From Mycobacterium interjectum (lineage in GTDB: Bacteria; Actinomycetota; Actinomycetes; Mycobacteriales; Mycobacteriaceae): a stretch of DNA of 39,984 bases. Positions 30,451-38,518 of this stretch are shown here, piece after piece. Positions within the stretch are counted from its first letter, which is position 1. Every line of letters starts with the position of its first letter. Position numbers and translations under genes: made by a program. Under the pieces are notes generated by a model that was given only the letters and a program-made list of their open reading frames with translations, had not been told where the DNA came from and did not search any database. The stretch covers positions 1,211,924 through 1,251,907 of the forward strand of contig NZ_LT546237.1 of NCBI RefSeq assembly GCF_900078675.2. The letters are read 5' to 3'.

Positions 30451-33150
30451 GTGAGCCCACCAGTCCCACCTGTGCTGACCGTGCGGTACGAGGGATCCGA
30501 GCGCACCTTCGCAGCAGGCACCGACGTCGTCATCGGGCGTGATCTCCGCGCCGACGTCCGCGTCGCACACCCGCTGATCTCCCGGACGCACCTCATCGTG
30601 CGATTCGACCAGGGCAGATGGATTGCCATCGACAACGGCAGCCTCAACGGGCTCTACGTCCAGAATCGTCGGGTGCCCGTCGTCGACATTCAGGACGGCA
30701 CGCGGGTCAACATCGGCAACCCCGACGGCCCGGCGCTGACGTTCGAGGTCGGCCGCCACCAGGGTTCGGCCGGGCGGCCGCCCTTGACGACGTCGATACC
30801 GATCTTCAACCCCGCCGGCGGACCGAGCGCCGGGGCGCCGCACGGCCAGCCGCAGCAGGCCGGCCAGCACTGGCCCGGTCAGCCGCCGCAGCCGTCGGGA
30901 CCGGTCCGCCAGCAACCGCATCCACCCGGGCTGAGGCCGATCCATCCGCCCAGCGGGCCTGAGCCGATTCACCCGCCCTCCGGGCCGCAACCGGTTCATC
31001 CGCCCAGCGGACTGAAGCCCATCCAACCCGGCAGCGGACCCCAGCCGGCGCCGAAGATCTTCCGCCCACAAACCGGGCAGGTGCCGCAGGCCCCCACGGG
31101 GGAGCCGGAAACCGGCCGCGTCGCGGAGCCGGCGGCCTACGAGACGGGCCGCGTCGGCGATGCCACCAACATCGCGACGTCGATGATGAAGATCCTGCGG
31201 CCCGGCCGCACGTCGGTGGAATCCATGCCCGGCGCGATCAAGATCGGCCGCGCCAACGACAACGACATCGTCATTCCCGAGGTGTTGGCCTCTCGCCACC
31301 ACGCCACGCTCGTTCCCACGCCGCACGGCACCGAAATCCGCGACAACCGCAGCATCAACGGCACGTTCGTCAACGGCGCCCGCGTCGAATCCGCCGTGCT
31401 GCACGACGGCGACGTCGTCACGATCGGCAACATCGACCTCGTCTTCGCCGGCGGCACGCTGGCCCGCCGCGACGAGACCGCGACCGCGACCCGCACCGGC
31501 GGCCTCGATGTGCGCGGCGTGACGTGGACGATCGAGAACAACAAGGTCCTGCTGGACGACATCTCGCTGGGCGCACAGCCCGGGACGCTGACGGCCGTCA
31601 TCGGCCCGTCGGGTGCGGGGAAGTCGACATTCGCCAGGCTGGTGGCCGGCTACACGCACCCGAGCAAGGGCACGGTTTCCTTCGAGGGGCACAACGTTCA
31701 CGCCGAATACGCCTCCCTGCGCAGCAGGATCGGGATGGTGCCGCAGGACGACGTGGTGCACGGTCAGCTGACCGTGCAGCAGGCGCTGATGTACGCCGCC
31801 GAACTGCGGCTGCCGCCCGACACCACCAAGGACGACCGCGCCCAGGTGGTGGCCCGGGTCCTCGAGGAACTCGAGATGACCCAGCACCTGCACACCCGGG
31901 TCGACAAGCTGTCGGGCGGCCAGCGCAAGCGGGCCTCGGTGGCGCTGGAGCTGCTGACCGGGCCGTCGCTGCTGATCCTGGACGAGCCGACGTCGGGCCT
32001 GGACCCGGCGCTGGACCGGCAGGTCATGACCATGCTGCGGCAGTTGGCCGACGCCGGCCGTGTGGTGCTCGTCGTCACCCACTCGCTGACCTACCTGGAC
32101 GTGTGCGATCAGGTGCTGTTGCTGGCGCCCGGCGGCAAGACCGCGTTCTGCGGGCCGCCCAACCAGATCGGTTCGGCGATGGGCACGACGAACTGGGCCG
32201 ACATCTTCAGTACGGTCGCGGGCGACCCCGACGGCGCCAAGGCGCGCTACCTGGCGCGCACCGGCCCGCCCCCACCGCCACCGCCCGCCGAGCAACCCGC
32301 CGAAATCGGCGATCCGTCGCACACCAGCCTGCTTCGGCAGTTCTCCACGATCGCGCGGCGCCAGGTGCGGTTGATCGTCTCCGACCGCGGCTACTTCGTC
32401 TTTTTGGCGCTGCTGCCGTTCATCATGGGGTCGCTGTCGATGTCGGTGCCCGGCGACGTCGGCTTCGGCAAGCCCAACCCGATGGGCGCCGCGCCCACCG
32501 AGCCCGGACAGATCCTGGTGCTGCTCAACGTCGGTGCGGTCTTCATGGGGACCGCGCTGACGATTCGGGATCTGATCGGTGAGCGCGCGATCTTCCTGCG
32601 CGAGCAGGCGGTCGGCCTGTCCACGTCGGCCTACCTGCTGGCGAAGGTGTTCGTCTACACGGTGTTCGCGGTCATTCAGTCCGCGATCGTCACCGTCATC
32701 GCGATCATCGGCAAGGGCGGCCCGACGCAGGGTGCCGTGGCGTTGGGAATTCCGAACTTGGAGCTGTTCGTCGACGTCGCGATGACCACCGTCGCCTCGG
32801 CGATGCTCGGGTTGGTCTTGTCGTCGATCGCCAAGTCCAACGAGCAGATCATGCCGTTGCTCGTCGTCGCGGTCATGTCGCAGCTGGTGTTCTCCGGTGG
32901 CATGATTCCGGTCACCGATCGCCTCGGGCTGGACCAAATGTCTTGGGCCACACCGGCCAGGTGGGGCTTCGCGGCGTCGGCCTCCACCGTCGACCTGCTC
33001 ACACTGCAGCAGGCGGTGCCGTCGGTGCCGCACGACTCGCATTGGCGTCACACGCTCGGCGCGTGGTGGTTCGACATGGGCATGCTGGTGCTGCTCAGCG
33101 TCGTCTACCTGGGCTTCGTGCGCTGGAAGATTCGGCTCAGGGCCGGCTGA
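30451..33150 (+). CDS. FHA-FHA-ABC transporter, Rv1747-like
   Basis: An 899-residue fusion from GTG 30451. Order: FHA domain 1 (about 8-100, VIGRDLRADVRV and SRTHLIV), a proline-rich disordered linker (100-240), FHA domain 2 (about 245-335, KIGRANDNDIVI, SRHHA, NGTFVNG), an ABC ATPase with Walker A GPSGAGKS near 384, signature LSGGQ near 487 and Walker B LLILDEP near 508, then an ABC2-type membrane domain of about six helices from residue 645. In M. tuberculosis Rv1747 is phosphorylated on linker threonines by PknF, lets its FHA domains bind them and cluster, and is linked to cell-wall lipid export. No kinase gene adjoins it here. Confidence 0.94.
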   Translation: MSPPVPPVLTVRYEGSERTFAAGTDVVIGRDLRADVRVAHPLISRTHLIVRFDQGRWIAIDNGSLNGLYVQNRRVPVVDIQDGTRVNIGNPDGPALTFEVGRHQGSAGRPPLTTSIPIFNPAGGPSAGAPHGQPQQAGQHWPGQPPQPSGPVRQQPHPPGLRPIHPPSGPEPIHPPSGPQPVHPPSGLKPIQPGSGPQPAPKIFRPQTGQVPQAPTGEPETGRVAEPAAYETGRVGDATNIATSMMKILRPGRTSVESMPGAIKIGRANDNDIVIPEVLASRHHATLVPTPHGTEIRDNRSINGTFVNGARVESAVLHDGDVVTIGNIDLVFAGGTLARRDETATATRTGGLDVRGVTWTIENNKVLLDDISLGAQPGTLTAVIGPSGAGKSTFARLVAGYTHPSKGTVSFEGHNVHAEYASLRSRIGMVPQDDVVHGQLTVQQALMYAAELRLPPDTTKDDRAQVVARVLEELEMTQHLHTRVDKLSGGQRKRASVALELLTGPSLLILDEPTSGLDPALDRQVMTMLRQLADAGRVVLVVTHSLTYLDVCDQVLLLAPGGKTAFCGPPNQIGSAMGTTNWADIFSTVAGDPDGAKARYLARTGPPPPPPPAEQPAEIGDPSHTSLLRQFSTIARRQVRLIVSDRGYFVFLALLPFIMGSLSMSVPGDVGFGKPNPMGAAPTEPGQILVLLNVGAVFMGTALTIRDLIGERAIFLREQAVGLSTSAYLLAKVFVYTVFAVIQSAIVTVIAIIGKGGPTQGAVALGIPNLELFVDVAMTTVASAMLGLVLSSIAKSNEQIMPLLVVAVMSQLVFSGGMIPVTDRLGLDQMSWATPARWGFAASASTVDLLTLQQAVPSVPHDSHWRHTLGAWWFDMGMLVLLSVVYLGFVRWKIRLRAG
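30937..31044 (+). repeat. Four 27-bp in-frame tandem repeats in the linker
   Basis: Four consecutive 9-codon units at 30937, 30964, 30991 and 31018 encode PIHPPSGPE, PIHPPSGPQ, PVHPPSGLK and PIQPGSGPQ. They lengthen the disordered linker between the two FHA domains. Units differ by synonymous as well as coding changes, so the array is not brand new, but copy number may vary among strains. Confidence 0.85.
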
Positions 33151-33180
33151 GGGCTCCGCCGCGCGGCGGGTGCGCCCGCG

Positions 33181-33220
33181 GCTTTCGGTGTGCGGTGACG
33201 GCTTTCGGTGTGCGGTGACG
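33181..33220. repeat. Perfect 20-bp tandem duplication in a convergent intergenic region
   Basis: GCTTTCGGTGTGCGGTGACG occurs twice back to back. It is followed by several partly inverted copies of the same core (GCGCACAC, GGGCTCACAC twice) up to 33280. GTGTGCG and CGCACAC can pair across about 20 bases. The block sits between two convergent genes and probably serves as, or grew out of, a bidirectional terminator. Confidence 0.6.
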
Positions 33221-33290
33221 GCGCCCGGCGCGCACACTCGCCACCCTGGGCTCACACCCGAGGCGCTGGGGCTCACACTCGCCCGCCGCG

Positions 33291-33455
33291 CTAGGCTCCC
33301 TTTCGGACCGCCTGCTCGGCGGCGGCCCGCATCCGGTCCGAGAGCTGCAGCAGGGCGTGTTCGCCGACCCCGTTAGGCACCGTGTAGGCAAGCTGCCGTA
33401 ACTCAAGGGCGCAGTCGCGCAACTCCTGGCGGAGGCGTGTCTCAAGGGTGGGCAT
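33291..33455 (-). CDS. 54-residue helical protein of unknown function
   Basis: MPTLETRLRQELRDCALELR continues as an amphipathic helix, then YTVPNGVGEHALLQLSDR and a second helix ending AAAEQAVRKGA. ATG 33455 is chosen because AGGAAG precedes it by 6 nt. The frame is open further up to 33524, but that part does not look conserved in character. The high charge and heptad-like leucines suggest a small helical hairpin that dimerises or binds a partner. I do not recognise the family. It stands alone, convergent to the transporter gene. Confidence 0.6.
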   Translation of the reverse strand: MPTLETRLRQELRDCALELRQLAYTVPNGVGEHALLQLSDRMRAAAEQAVRKGA

Positions 33456-33582
33456 GAGTTCTTCCTGTAACGACGGGCCGGGCGAAACTCCGTGCAAGAG
33501 AATTTTTGCAGCCAGAGACCTCATCCGCGACGGTGGCGAAGCGTGTTTACGGGAGTTTGACAGGGTTTTTACAGACGGGGAG

Positions 33583-34374
33583 CTATCTGATGGCGCCGCC
33601 GTGAACCCGCAGATAGCCCTCGATCGCCCTGGCGACCCGCTCGGGCTGTTCGGGGAACAGGGCGTGGCTGGCGTCCTCGATCACGGTCGAGGTGATGCGC
33701 TCGCCGTAGCGGGTGCGCAGGTCGGCCCATTCCGCCCGCTGGTGGAAGGGGTCCAGGGCGGCGATGATCTCGAGCACGGGCGCGTCGCCCGCACCCCGGT
33801 AACGATCCACGTCGGCCTCGCGGGCGCACTCGACCTGCATGGCGAGGGTTTCGGGGTACCAGCCGTCGAGCCAGATCGACGGGTCGTGGCCGGGCGCGAA
33901 GAACGCCAGGCGCAGCGCGGCCAGCCGCTCGGCCTCGGGCAGGGACAGGTCACCGGCGCGCATCGGGGCCGAGTTGACCTCCGGTGCAACGGTTTTCCCG
34001 GCCGCCGCGGCGAGGACCACCGCGGCGACCTTGTCGCGATGGTGCACCGCGGTGGCGCGGGCGACGAAGTTCCCGAAGGCGTGGCCGACAACGACCGCGG
34101 GTTGCTCGGCGAGGGTCTCGATCACCGCCGCGATGTCGTCGGCCATGTCGTCGAAGCCCACGTCGCTCATCGGGCCAACCGAGCGCCCGATGCCGCGCGG
34201 TTGTGGGCGCAGCACACGGTAGCCGGCATTGACGAGTGTCGCTGTGAGCGAGTCGAAGTCCTTGGCGCCGTCCCGGCCGTAGGACGGGATGATGACCACC
34301 GCCGGACCGCGTCCATCGACATAGGTCTCGATCGATGCAGCGCCGGCGGTGACCATCTCGCTGCGACGCCTCAT
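33583..34374 (-). CDS. Alpha/beta hydrolase fold protein lacking the nucleophile serine
   Basis: A 263-residue alpha/beta hydrolase by layout: VVIIPSYGRDGAKDFDSL in place of the HG oxyanion strand, PQPRGIGRSVGP, and the elbow VVVGHAFGNFVAR, where the position of the Ser, Asp or Cys nucleophile is Ala99 (codon GCC, 34078-34080). The histidine (EDASHALFPEQPE) and a possible acid (AALDPFH) remain. It may be a binding protein, a catalyst with a non-classical mechanism such as cofactor-free dioxygenases of this fold, or a dead enzyme. ATG 34374 overlaps the stop of the beta-propeller gene by 4 nt, so they are co-translated. Confidence 0.82.
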   Translation of the reverse strand: MRRRSEMVTAGAASIETYVDGRGPAVVIIPSYGRDGAKDFDSLTATLVNAGYRVLRPQPRGIGRSVGPMSDVGFDDMADDIAAVIETLAEQPAVVVGHAFGNFVARATAVHHRDKVAAVVLAAAAGKTVAPEVNSAPMRAGDLSLPEAERLAALRLAFFAPGHDPSIWLDGWYPETLAMQVECAREADVDRYRGAGDAPVLEIIAALDPFHQRAEWADLRTRYGERITSTVIEDASHALFPEQPERVARAIEGYLRVHGGAIR

Positions 34375-35357
34375 GGCCGGTCCGCGTAACGCAGCTCGAC
34401 GCGCAGCAGCGCGGCTTGACGGACGATGCCTTCCGGGGGAGCCGTGGTCCCGCCGTCGGTCGTGACGTAGGCGACGCGGCCATGGTCGCCGGGGCCGCGG
34501 CCCCAGGCGGCGCTGGACGGTCCGACCAGCGTTGCGTCGAACGGGTGGCCGGCGATGTGGCGCACCTCGCTGCCGTGCCGGGGCGCCAGCGGCACCCGGT
34601 CGAGGGTGTTGGCGCGATGCCTGGTGACATAGGCGAATCCGGCATCCTCGTCGAGGCAGAAGTCGTCGGCGTTGTCGATGGCGGCGACGAACTGCGCCGG
34701 CCCGGCCGGGTCGAGGGTGGCCGGATCCACGGGGACGCGCATGAACACCCGCTGCGCGGTCGAGGTGTAGTACAGGTGACCGGTGCGCGCGCCGTACCGG
34801 ACGCCGTTCACGCCGGGCTGCGGCGGGGGAGGCACGCCGCTGTCGGGGTCGTCGCCCATGGTGTCGTCGGCCAGCCACACCCGGGCCGTGGCGCTGCGCG
34901 CGTCGTCGGCGAGGTCGACGCGCCAGATGAGCCCGGCGAAGCAGTCGGCGATCGCCAACACGTCCGGACCCAGCACGCAGCTGCCGTTAGGGGCGCGGAC
35001 ACGGTCGTCGAAGGTGTAGATCAGCTCCGGCGACACCGCCGCGCCCGGTGCCCAGCCGGTGAAATCGATTCTCGCCAAGTGCGATTCATGCGTGGTGTAG
35101 CCCTCGGTGAGACAGACGATGAACACGTCGGGCGCCACCTCCGCGATCCCGGTGACCGGGTGATCGAAGGTGTGCACCAGGACCGGTTCGACTACCGCCG
35201 CATGATCTGCCCGCGGCACCCACCACAGCTCTTTGTGCATGACGTCGGTGACGAGGATCGACTGATCGGCGCGCACCGCGAGGTTTTCCGGGAAATACCA
35301 CTGCGGGAAGAATGCGACGGGTGTCAGCGTGACGGTGGGCAACGGGGACAGGGCCAT
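34371..35357 (-). CDS. SMP-30/NHL-like beta-propeller protein
   Basis: A 328-residue protein from ATG 35357 (MALSPLPTVTLTPVAF). Repeated four-stranded blades are visible: ENLAVRADQSILVTDVMHKELWWV, then PVTGIAEVAPDVFIV, NGSCVLGPDVLAIADCFAGLIWRV, GVRYGARTGHLYYTST and RVAYVTTDGG. The alternation of asp-rich turns and strands is that of gluconolactonase/SMP-30 propellers, which hydrolyse lactones or bind metals and ligands. No signal peptide is seen. It sits between a CMD-like gene (2 bp upstream) and an alpha/beta hydrolase with Ala at the nucleophile, so all three may act on one substrate, possibly a lactone. Confidence 0.78.
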   Translation of the reverse strand: MALSPLPTVTLTPVAFFPQWYFPENLAVRADQSILVTDVMHKELWWVPRADHAAVVEPVLVHTFDHPVTGIAEVAPDVFIVCLTEGYTTHESHLARIDFTGWAPGAAVSPELIYTFDDRVRAPNGSCVLGPDVLAIADCFAGLIWRVDLADDARSATARVWLADDTMGDDPDSGVPPPPQPGVNGVRYGARTGHLYYTSTAQRVFMRVPVDPATLDPAGPAQFVAAIDNADDFCLDEDAGFAYVTRHRANTLDRVPLAPRHGSEVRHIAGHPFDATLVGPSSAAWGRGPGDHGRVAYVTTDGGTTAPPEGIVRQAALLRVELRYADRP

Positions 35358-35359
35358 GG

Positions 35360-35929
35360 CTACTGCTCCAACCCGTCGGCGTCGGCCGGAACGTCGAACG
35401 CGCCCAGCGTCATACACACCATGGTGAACCAGCCCAGCAGCACCGCGACGTCCACGATGCCGGCGTCACCGAGCAACTCCTTGGCGCGCCGGTACATCCC
35501 CAGAGGTACGACGCGCGGGGCGACCAGCGCCGACGCGAGCTCATAGACGACTTGTTGGCGCGGGTCCTCGAACGACGTGGGTAGCCCGGCGATCAGGGCC
35601 TCGACCCGGCGCGGGTCGAGGTGTCCGGCGCGCTCTCCGATGATCTCGTGCTCATAGTTGGCGTAGGGCGAACGCCAGCGGCCGTTGACGATGTTGGTGG
35701 CGATCTCGATCTCCGCCTTCGTCAACGTGGATTGGCGTTGGAAGTAGGCGCCGGTCGGCACGATCGTCCTGGCCAGGGCGGGGTTGGCGAGCCAGATCTT
35801 GTGCGGGCCGGGCACCAGTCCGCGCAGTTCGCGGGTGAAGTCGTAGGCCGCCTTCATTTCCGGCGGCATCTCGGCCACCGGCGTCTCGACGAACCGGCCG
35901 AATGTGCCGAAATCGGATGTGTCACTCAT
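35360..35929 (-). CDS. Carboxymuconolactone decarboxylase-like (AhpD-fold) protein
   Basis: A 189-residue all-helical protein (MSDTSDFGTFGRFVET). It has the CMD-family central helices LTKAEIEIATNIVNGRWRSPYANYEHEI and IGERAGHLDPRRVEAL, followed by a helix pair with VAVLLGWFTMVCMTLGAF. The redox CxxC of AhpD-type peroxidase partners is absent from the usual helix (it reads NGRWRSPY), so a decarboxylase or isomerase-like role is likelier than thiol chemistry. It is the first gene of the three-gene minus-strand operon and is divergent from the LysR gene, which probably controls it. A purine-rich GAGGGG stretch precedes the start. Confidence 0.8.
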   Translation of the reverse strand: MSDTSDFGTFGRFVETPVAEMPPEMKAAYDFTRELRGLVPGPHKIWLANPALARTIVPTGAYFQRQSTLTKAEIEIATNIVNGRWRSPYANYEHEIIGERAGHLDPRRVEALIAGLPTSFEDPRQQVVYELASALVAPRVVPLGMYRRAKELLGDAGIVDVAVLLGWFTMVCMTLGAFDVPADADGLEQ

Positions 35930-36008
35930 GGATCCGCCCCTCCCTTTTCCGCGTGCTTCCAGTCAACGACGCCGAGGCGATATCGTCCAATACGTTCTTA
36001 TCCCGGAC

Positions 36009-36030
36009 TCCATATGCTGTCGGATATGGA
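36009..36030. promoter_or_regulatory. Inverted repeat across the lysR start codon
   Basis: TCCATAT and ATATGGA are perfect 7-bp arms separated by 8 bp. The dyad contains both candidate ATG codons of the LysR gene and lies about 80 bp before the divergent CMD operon. LysR proteins bind dyads in such divergent regions and repress themselves, so this is a good candidate autoregulatory site. Confidence 0.55.
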
Positions 36031-36925
36031 ATTGAGCCAACGGCTTCTCGAGCAGTTCCTCGCGGTGGCCGACGAGCGCAACATCGGCCGCGCGGCGCGG
36101 CGCCTGTCGATGACCCAGCCGCCGCTGACCCAGGCGATCCAGCGACTCGAACGGGCAATGGGCGTCACGTTGTTCGACCGCACCCCGCGAGGTGTCGAGC
36201 TGACCGCCGCCGGACGGTCGTTTCGTGAGGATGCGGAGCGCCTGAGCGCCGCGCACGAAGCGGCCATCAGGCGCACCCGGCGGGTCGCGACCGGCCTGGA
36301 GGGCGTCGTCCACATCGGCTTCGCGGTCAGCCTGGCCTACCGGTTCGTGCCCGGGCTGCTCCGCGCGAGCGCGGACGCGCTGCCCGAGCTGACGTTGCAC
36401 CTGGTTCTGGCGCGAACCGCGCACATGTCCGACGCGGTTCGGTCCGGCCAACTCGATGTGGCCTTCACTCGCGGTCCTGTCGAGGGCGGCGATGGACTGG
36501 TCGTCGGCGAAATCGGCCGCGAGAGAACGGTGGTCGTCCTGCCGAAGCAGCACCGGCTGGCCGGGAAACGCGCGGTGGCGCTGGCCGACCTGCGCGACGA
36601 GCCGGTGGTGCTGCCGTCGCGGCAGTCGCTCCCCGGAGTCGCCACCCAGCTGCTCAGCGCATTTCGCGAGGCCGGCGTCAGTCCCCACGTCGCGGCGTAC
36701 ACCGACGAATTGTCGGCAATGATGGCGTACCCCATCGCCGGGCTTGCCGCCTGCCTCGTGCCCGAGCAGATGCTGGCGATGCGGCACCCCCAGATCGTGT
36801 ATCGAAGGCTTTGCGACGACCTGCCTAGCCTCGTCACCCGGATCGTCGCCGTGCGCCGGACACGGGCCGACGACGCGGTCGTCCGGCTGCTGGAGCTGGC
36901 CGCCGGCAGCTGGCGGGGCCGGTAG
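36026..36925 (+). CDS. LysR-family transcriptional regulator
   Basis: A 299-residue regulator from ATG 36026 (MELSQRLLEQFLAVADERN); ATG 36014 would add four residues. The winged helix is clear (IGRAARRLSMTQPPLTQAIQRLERAMGVTLFDRTPRGVELTAAG) though no run of it is unusual, followed by the linker helix and a periplasmic-binding-type effector domain (GVVHIGFAVSLAYRFVPGLL). LysR proteins are usually activated by a pathway intermediate and control a divergent operon, here the CMD, propeller and hydrolase genes. It ends directly against the stop of the convergent diiron-protein gene with no gap. Confidence 0.92.
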   Translation: MELSQRLLEQFLAVADERNIGRAARRLSMTQPPLTQAIQRLERAMGVTLFDRTPRGVELTAAGRSFREDAERLSAAHEAAIRRTRRVATGLEGVVHIGFAVSLAYRFVPGLLRASADALPELTLHLVLARTAHMSDAVRSGQLDVAFTRGPVEGGDGLVVGEIGRERTVVVLPKQHRLAGKRAVALADLRDEPVVLPSRQSLPGVATQLLSAFREAGVSPHVAAYTDELSAMMAYPIAGLAACLVPEQMLAMRHPQIVYRRLCDDLPSLVTRIVAVRRTRADDAVVRLLELAAGSWRGR

Positions 36926-37750
36926 TCAGGGCCGCGCGGCGACGAACGTTTCGTTCGACACCCCGGCGGCCAGGCCTTCGACGTCGAATGGCGCATCGAG
37001 GCGCGCGTGCAGCGTGCCGGGATCGGTGAGCAGCCGGATCTCGGCGGTCTGGCGGGCAAAGAGCCGCCCGAAAAGCGGGTAGAGCCGACGCATCAACGCG
37101 CGCTCGGCGGGCGAGCAACGCGCCGCGCAGTAGCCGACGTGGCCCAACTCGTCGGTGAGGATCTCGGCGTAGAGCCGGTCGATCCGTGCGGCCACCTCCG
37201 GTTCGTCGGCAAACAGTTCGACGCCGACGCGGCGCAACTCGTCGAACATGATGCAGCCCGCCATTTCCGCGGCGCCCACGAACGGGAACCCGAAGCGCTC
37301 GGGCAGGAACACTTCCATCTTCACGAACTGGCGCATCACAAAGGGCGGCACCACCACGTGGAACGGCAGGCCGAACACGTCGAGCACGTAAGCCAACAGG
37401 CGGGTGTGATAGTGCTCCTCGAGCGCGAGGTAGACGCCCTCGGGCGGCTTGTCCTCACCGCCGATGCGCCCGTACGTATCGCCCAGGTCCACGCCGAATC
37501 GCTCCGCCTGGTTGAGTTTCGCGGTGGCGAGGAGGAACAGCATCTCGCGCGGGAGCGCGGGCTCGGGCCGGCGGCGCCGCAGGTTGCGCAGGAACACCTG
37601 CCGATCGATCGGCCGGTGAGAGCGAACCGGGTCGGCCTCCAGCGATGCGAAAAAGTCCTCGCGGTTGGCGAGCCGGCGATGCAGCAGATCGGCGTCGCCG
37701 TCCCGATGCGCGAGGTACTCCCGGTAGCCCTCGATACCTGTGCCGGTCAT
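36926..37750 (-). CDS. Ferritin-like carboxylate-bridged diiron protein
   Basis: A 274-residue helical protein whose residues spell a diiron four-helix bundle: Glu83 (NQAERFG), Glu112-x-x-His115 (EEHYH), Glu162 (GAAEMAG) and Glu201-x-x-His204 (DELGHVGY). The order E, ExxH, E, ExxH is that of ribonucleotide-reductase R2, bacterial multicomponent monooxygenases and AurF-type N-oxygenases. It lacks the length and partners of a multicomponent monooxygenase and of an acyl-ACP desaturase. I do not recognise the exact family. ATG 37750 overlaps the tetR stop by 4 nt, so expression is controlled with that regulator. A small-molecule oxygenase role is the best guess. Confidence 0.75.
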   Translation of the reverse strand: MTGTGIEGYREYLAHRDGDADLLHRRLANREDFFASLEADPVRSHRPIDRQVFLRNLRRRRPEPALPREMLFLLATAKLNQAERFGVDLGDTYGRIGGEDKPPEGVYLALEEHYHTRLLAYVLDVFGLPFHVVVPPFVMRQFVKMEVFLPERFGFPFVGAAEMAGCIMFDELRRVGVELFADEPEVAARIDRLYAEILTDELGHVGYCAARCSPAERALMRRLYPLFGRLFARQTAEIRLLTDPGTLHARLDAPFDVEGLAAGVSNETFVAARP

Positions 37751-38349
37751 GCTGCCTCCATTCCGTGGACGATGGTCTTCACGTAGCGGTCCAAGAGCGC
37801 CGCGCGATCCCCGGGCGCCGTTCCGCCGGTGGCCAGCAACGCGAACAGCCCGGTCAGGAAAATCACGCCGAGCTCGCGCGCGTCCGCATCCCGGGGCAGC
37901 CGCCGCGCGCCTTGGGCTTGGGTGAGGGCGGCGATGACGAACTCGGCCAGTGGATGCTCGTCGAGCTGATCGCCGACCGGGCGGGTGGCGGAGAAGTGCA
38001 GCGCCAGCATGTCCCTGAAGACGACGGGGCCCAGCCGCTGCTCGGCGGCGAGCACCTGGCGCACCAGCGAGGTGAGCATCGACATCAGGTCGCCGTGGTG
38101 GTCCGTCCGGTCGGCGAGCTGCGCCACGATCTTGGCTTCCTCGCTGCGCTCCAGCTCGACCAGGACGTGCTCCTTGGTCGGGAAATGGAAATAGAACGTG
38201 CCCCGCGCGACGCCCACGGCCGCGGCGATGGCGGCGACGTCCGTGCCCGCCAGCCCGGTCCGGCCGATCTCGGCGACCGCGGCGTCGAAGAGGCGGGCCC
38301 GGGGTTGCAACCGCTGCGCCTCCCGGGCATTGAGAACCTGCGAGCCCAC
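37747..38349 (-). CDS. TetR-family transcriptional regulator
   Basis: A 200-residue TetR regulator from GTG 38349. The DNA-binding domain is RARLFDAAVAEIGRTGL, then TDVAAIAAAVGVARGTFYFHFPTKEHVLVEL, with the typical YFHFPTKE recognition end. The remaining 130 residues are a helical ligand domain. GTG is chosen because a strong promoter (38357-38386) would start transcription right at it, giving a leaderless message. It is translationally fused in operon with the diiron protein and divergent from the acyl-CoA dehydrogenase at 38519, the likely targets. Confidence 0.92.
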   Translation of the reverse strand: MGSQVLNAREAQRLQPRARLFDAAVAEIGRTGLAGTDVAAIAAAVGVARGTFYFHFPTKEHVLVELERSEEAKIVAQLADRTDHHGDLMSMLTSLVRQVLAAEQRLGPVVFRDMLALHFSATRPVGDQLDEHPLAEFVIAALTQAQGARRLPRDADARELGVIFLTGLFALLATGGTAPGDRAALLDRYVKTIVHGMEAA

Positions 38350-38356
38350 GACGGCG

Positions 38357-38386
38357 AACCTATCGCGACTCGCTGGCGCCTGTCAA
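38357..38386 (-). promoter_or_regulatory. Sigma-A-type promoter of tetR, with overlapping operator candidate
   Basis: On the minus strand TTGACA (38386-38381), an 18-bp spacer and TAGGTT (38362-38357) make a near-consensus promoter. Seven bases separate the -10 from GTG 38349, so the transcript should begin at the start codon. The dyad GTCA-A-TGAC (38382-38390) overlaps the -35, and TGTCAA recurs at 38394-38399. These could be where TetR binds to repress itself. Confidence 0.6.
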
Positions 38387-38518
38387 TGACGGGTGTCAAC
38401 GAAGTGGGTCTGCCGATACGAAAGGCACGCCGGGCGTAACGTCAGGCCGAAATGGCGCACGGAATTTCGCCGTGGCGTTAGGCTGACGCCGCCTGAGGGA
38501 AGGGTGAGGTGGGCCGGC

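Noticed and set aside
30193..33276. Very long open frame of about 1000 codons antisense to the FHA-ABC gene
   Set aside because: It mirrors the GC-rich codon positions of the transporter gene, has no recognisable domains and is His/Arg/Gly-rich, as shadow frames are.
33557..33562. Plus-strand TTGACA, possible promoter
   Set aside because: No suitable -10 at proper spacing, and the only thing downstream is the 3' end of an opposing gene.
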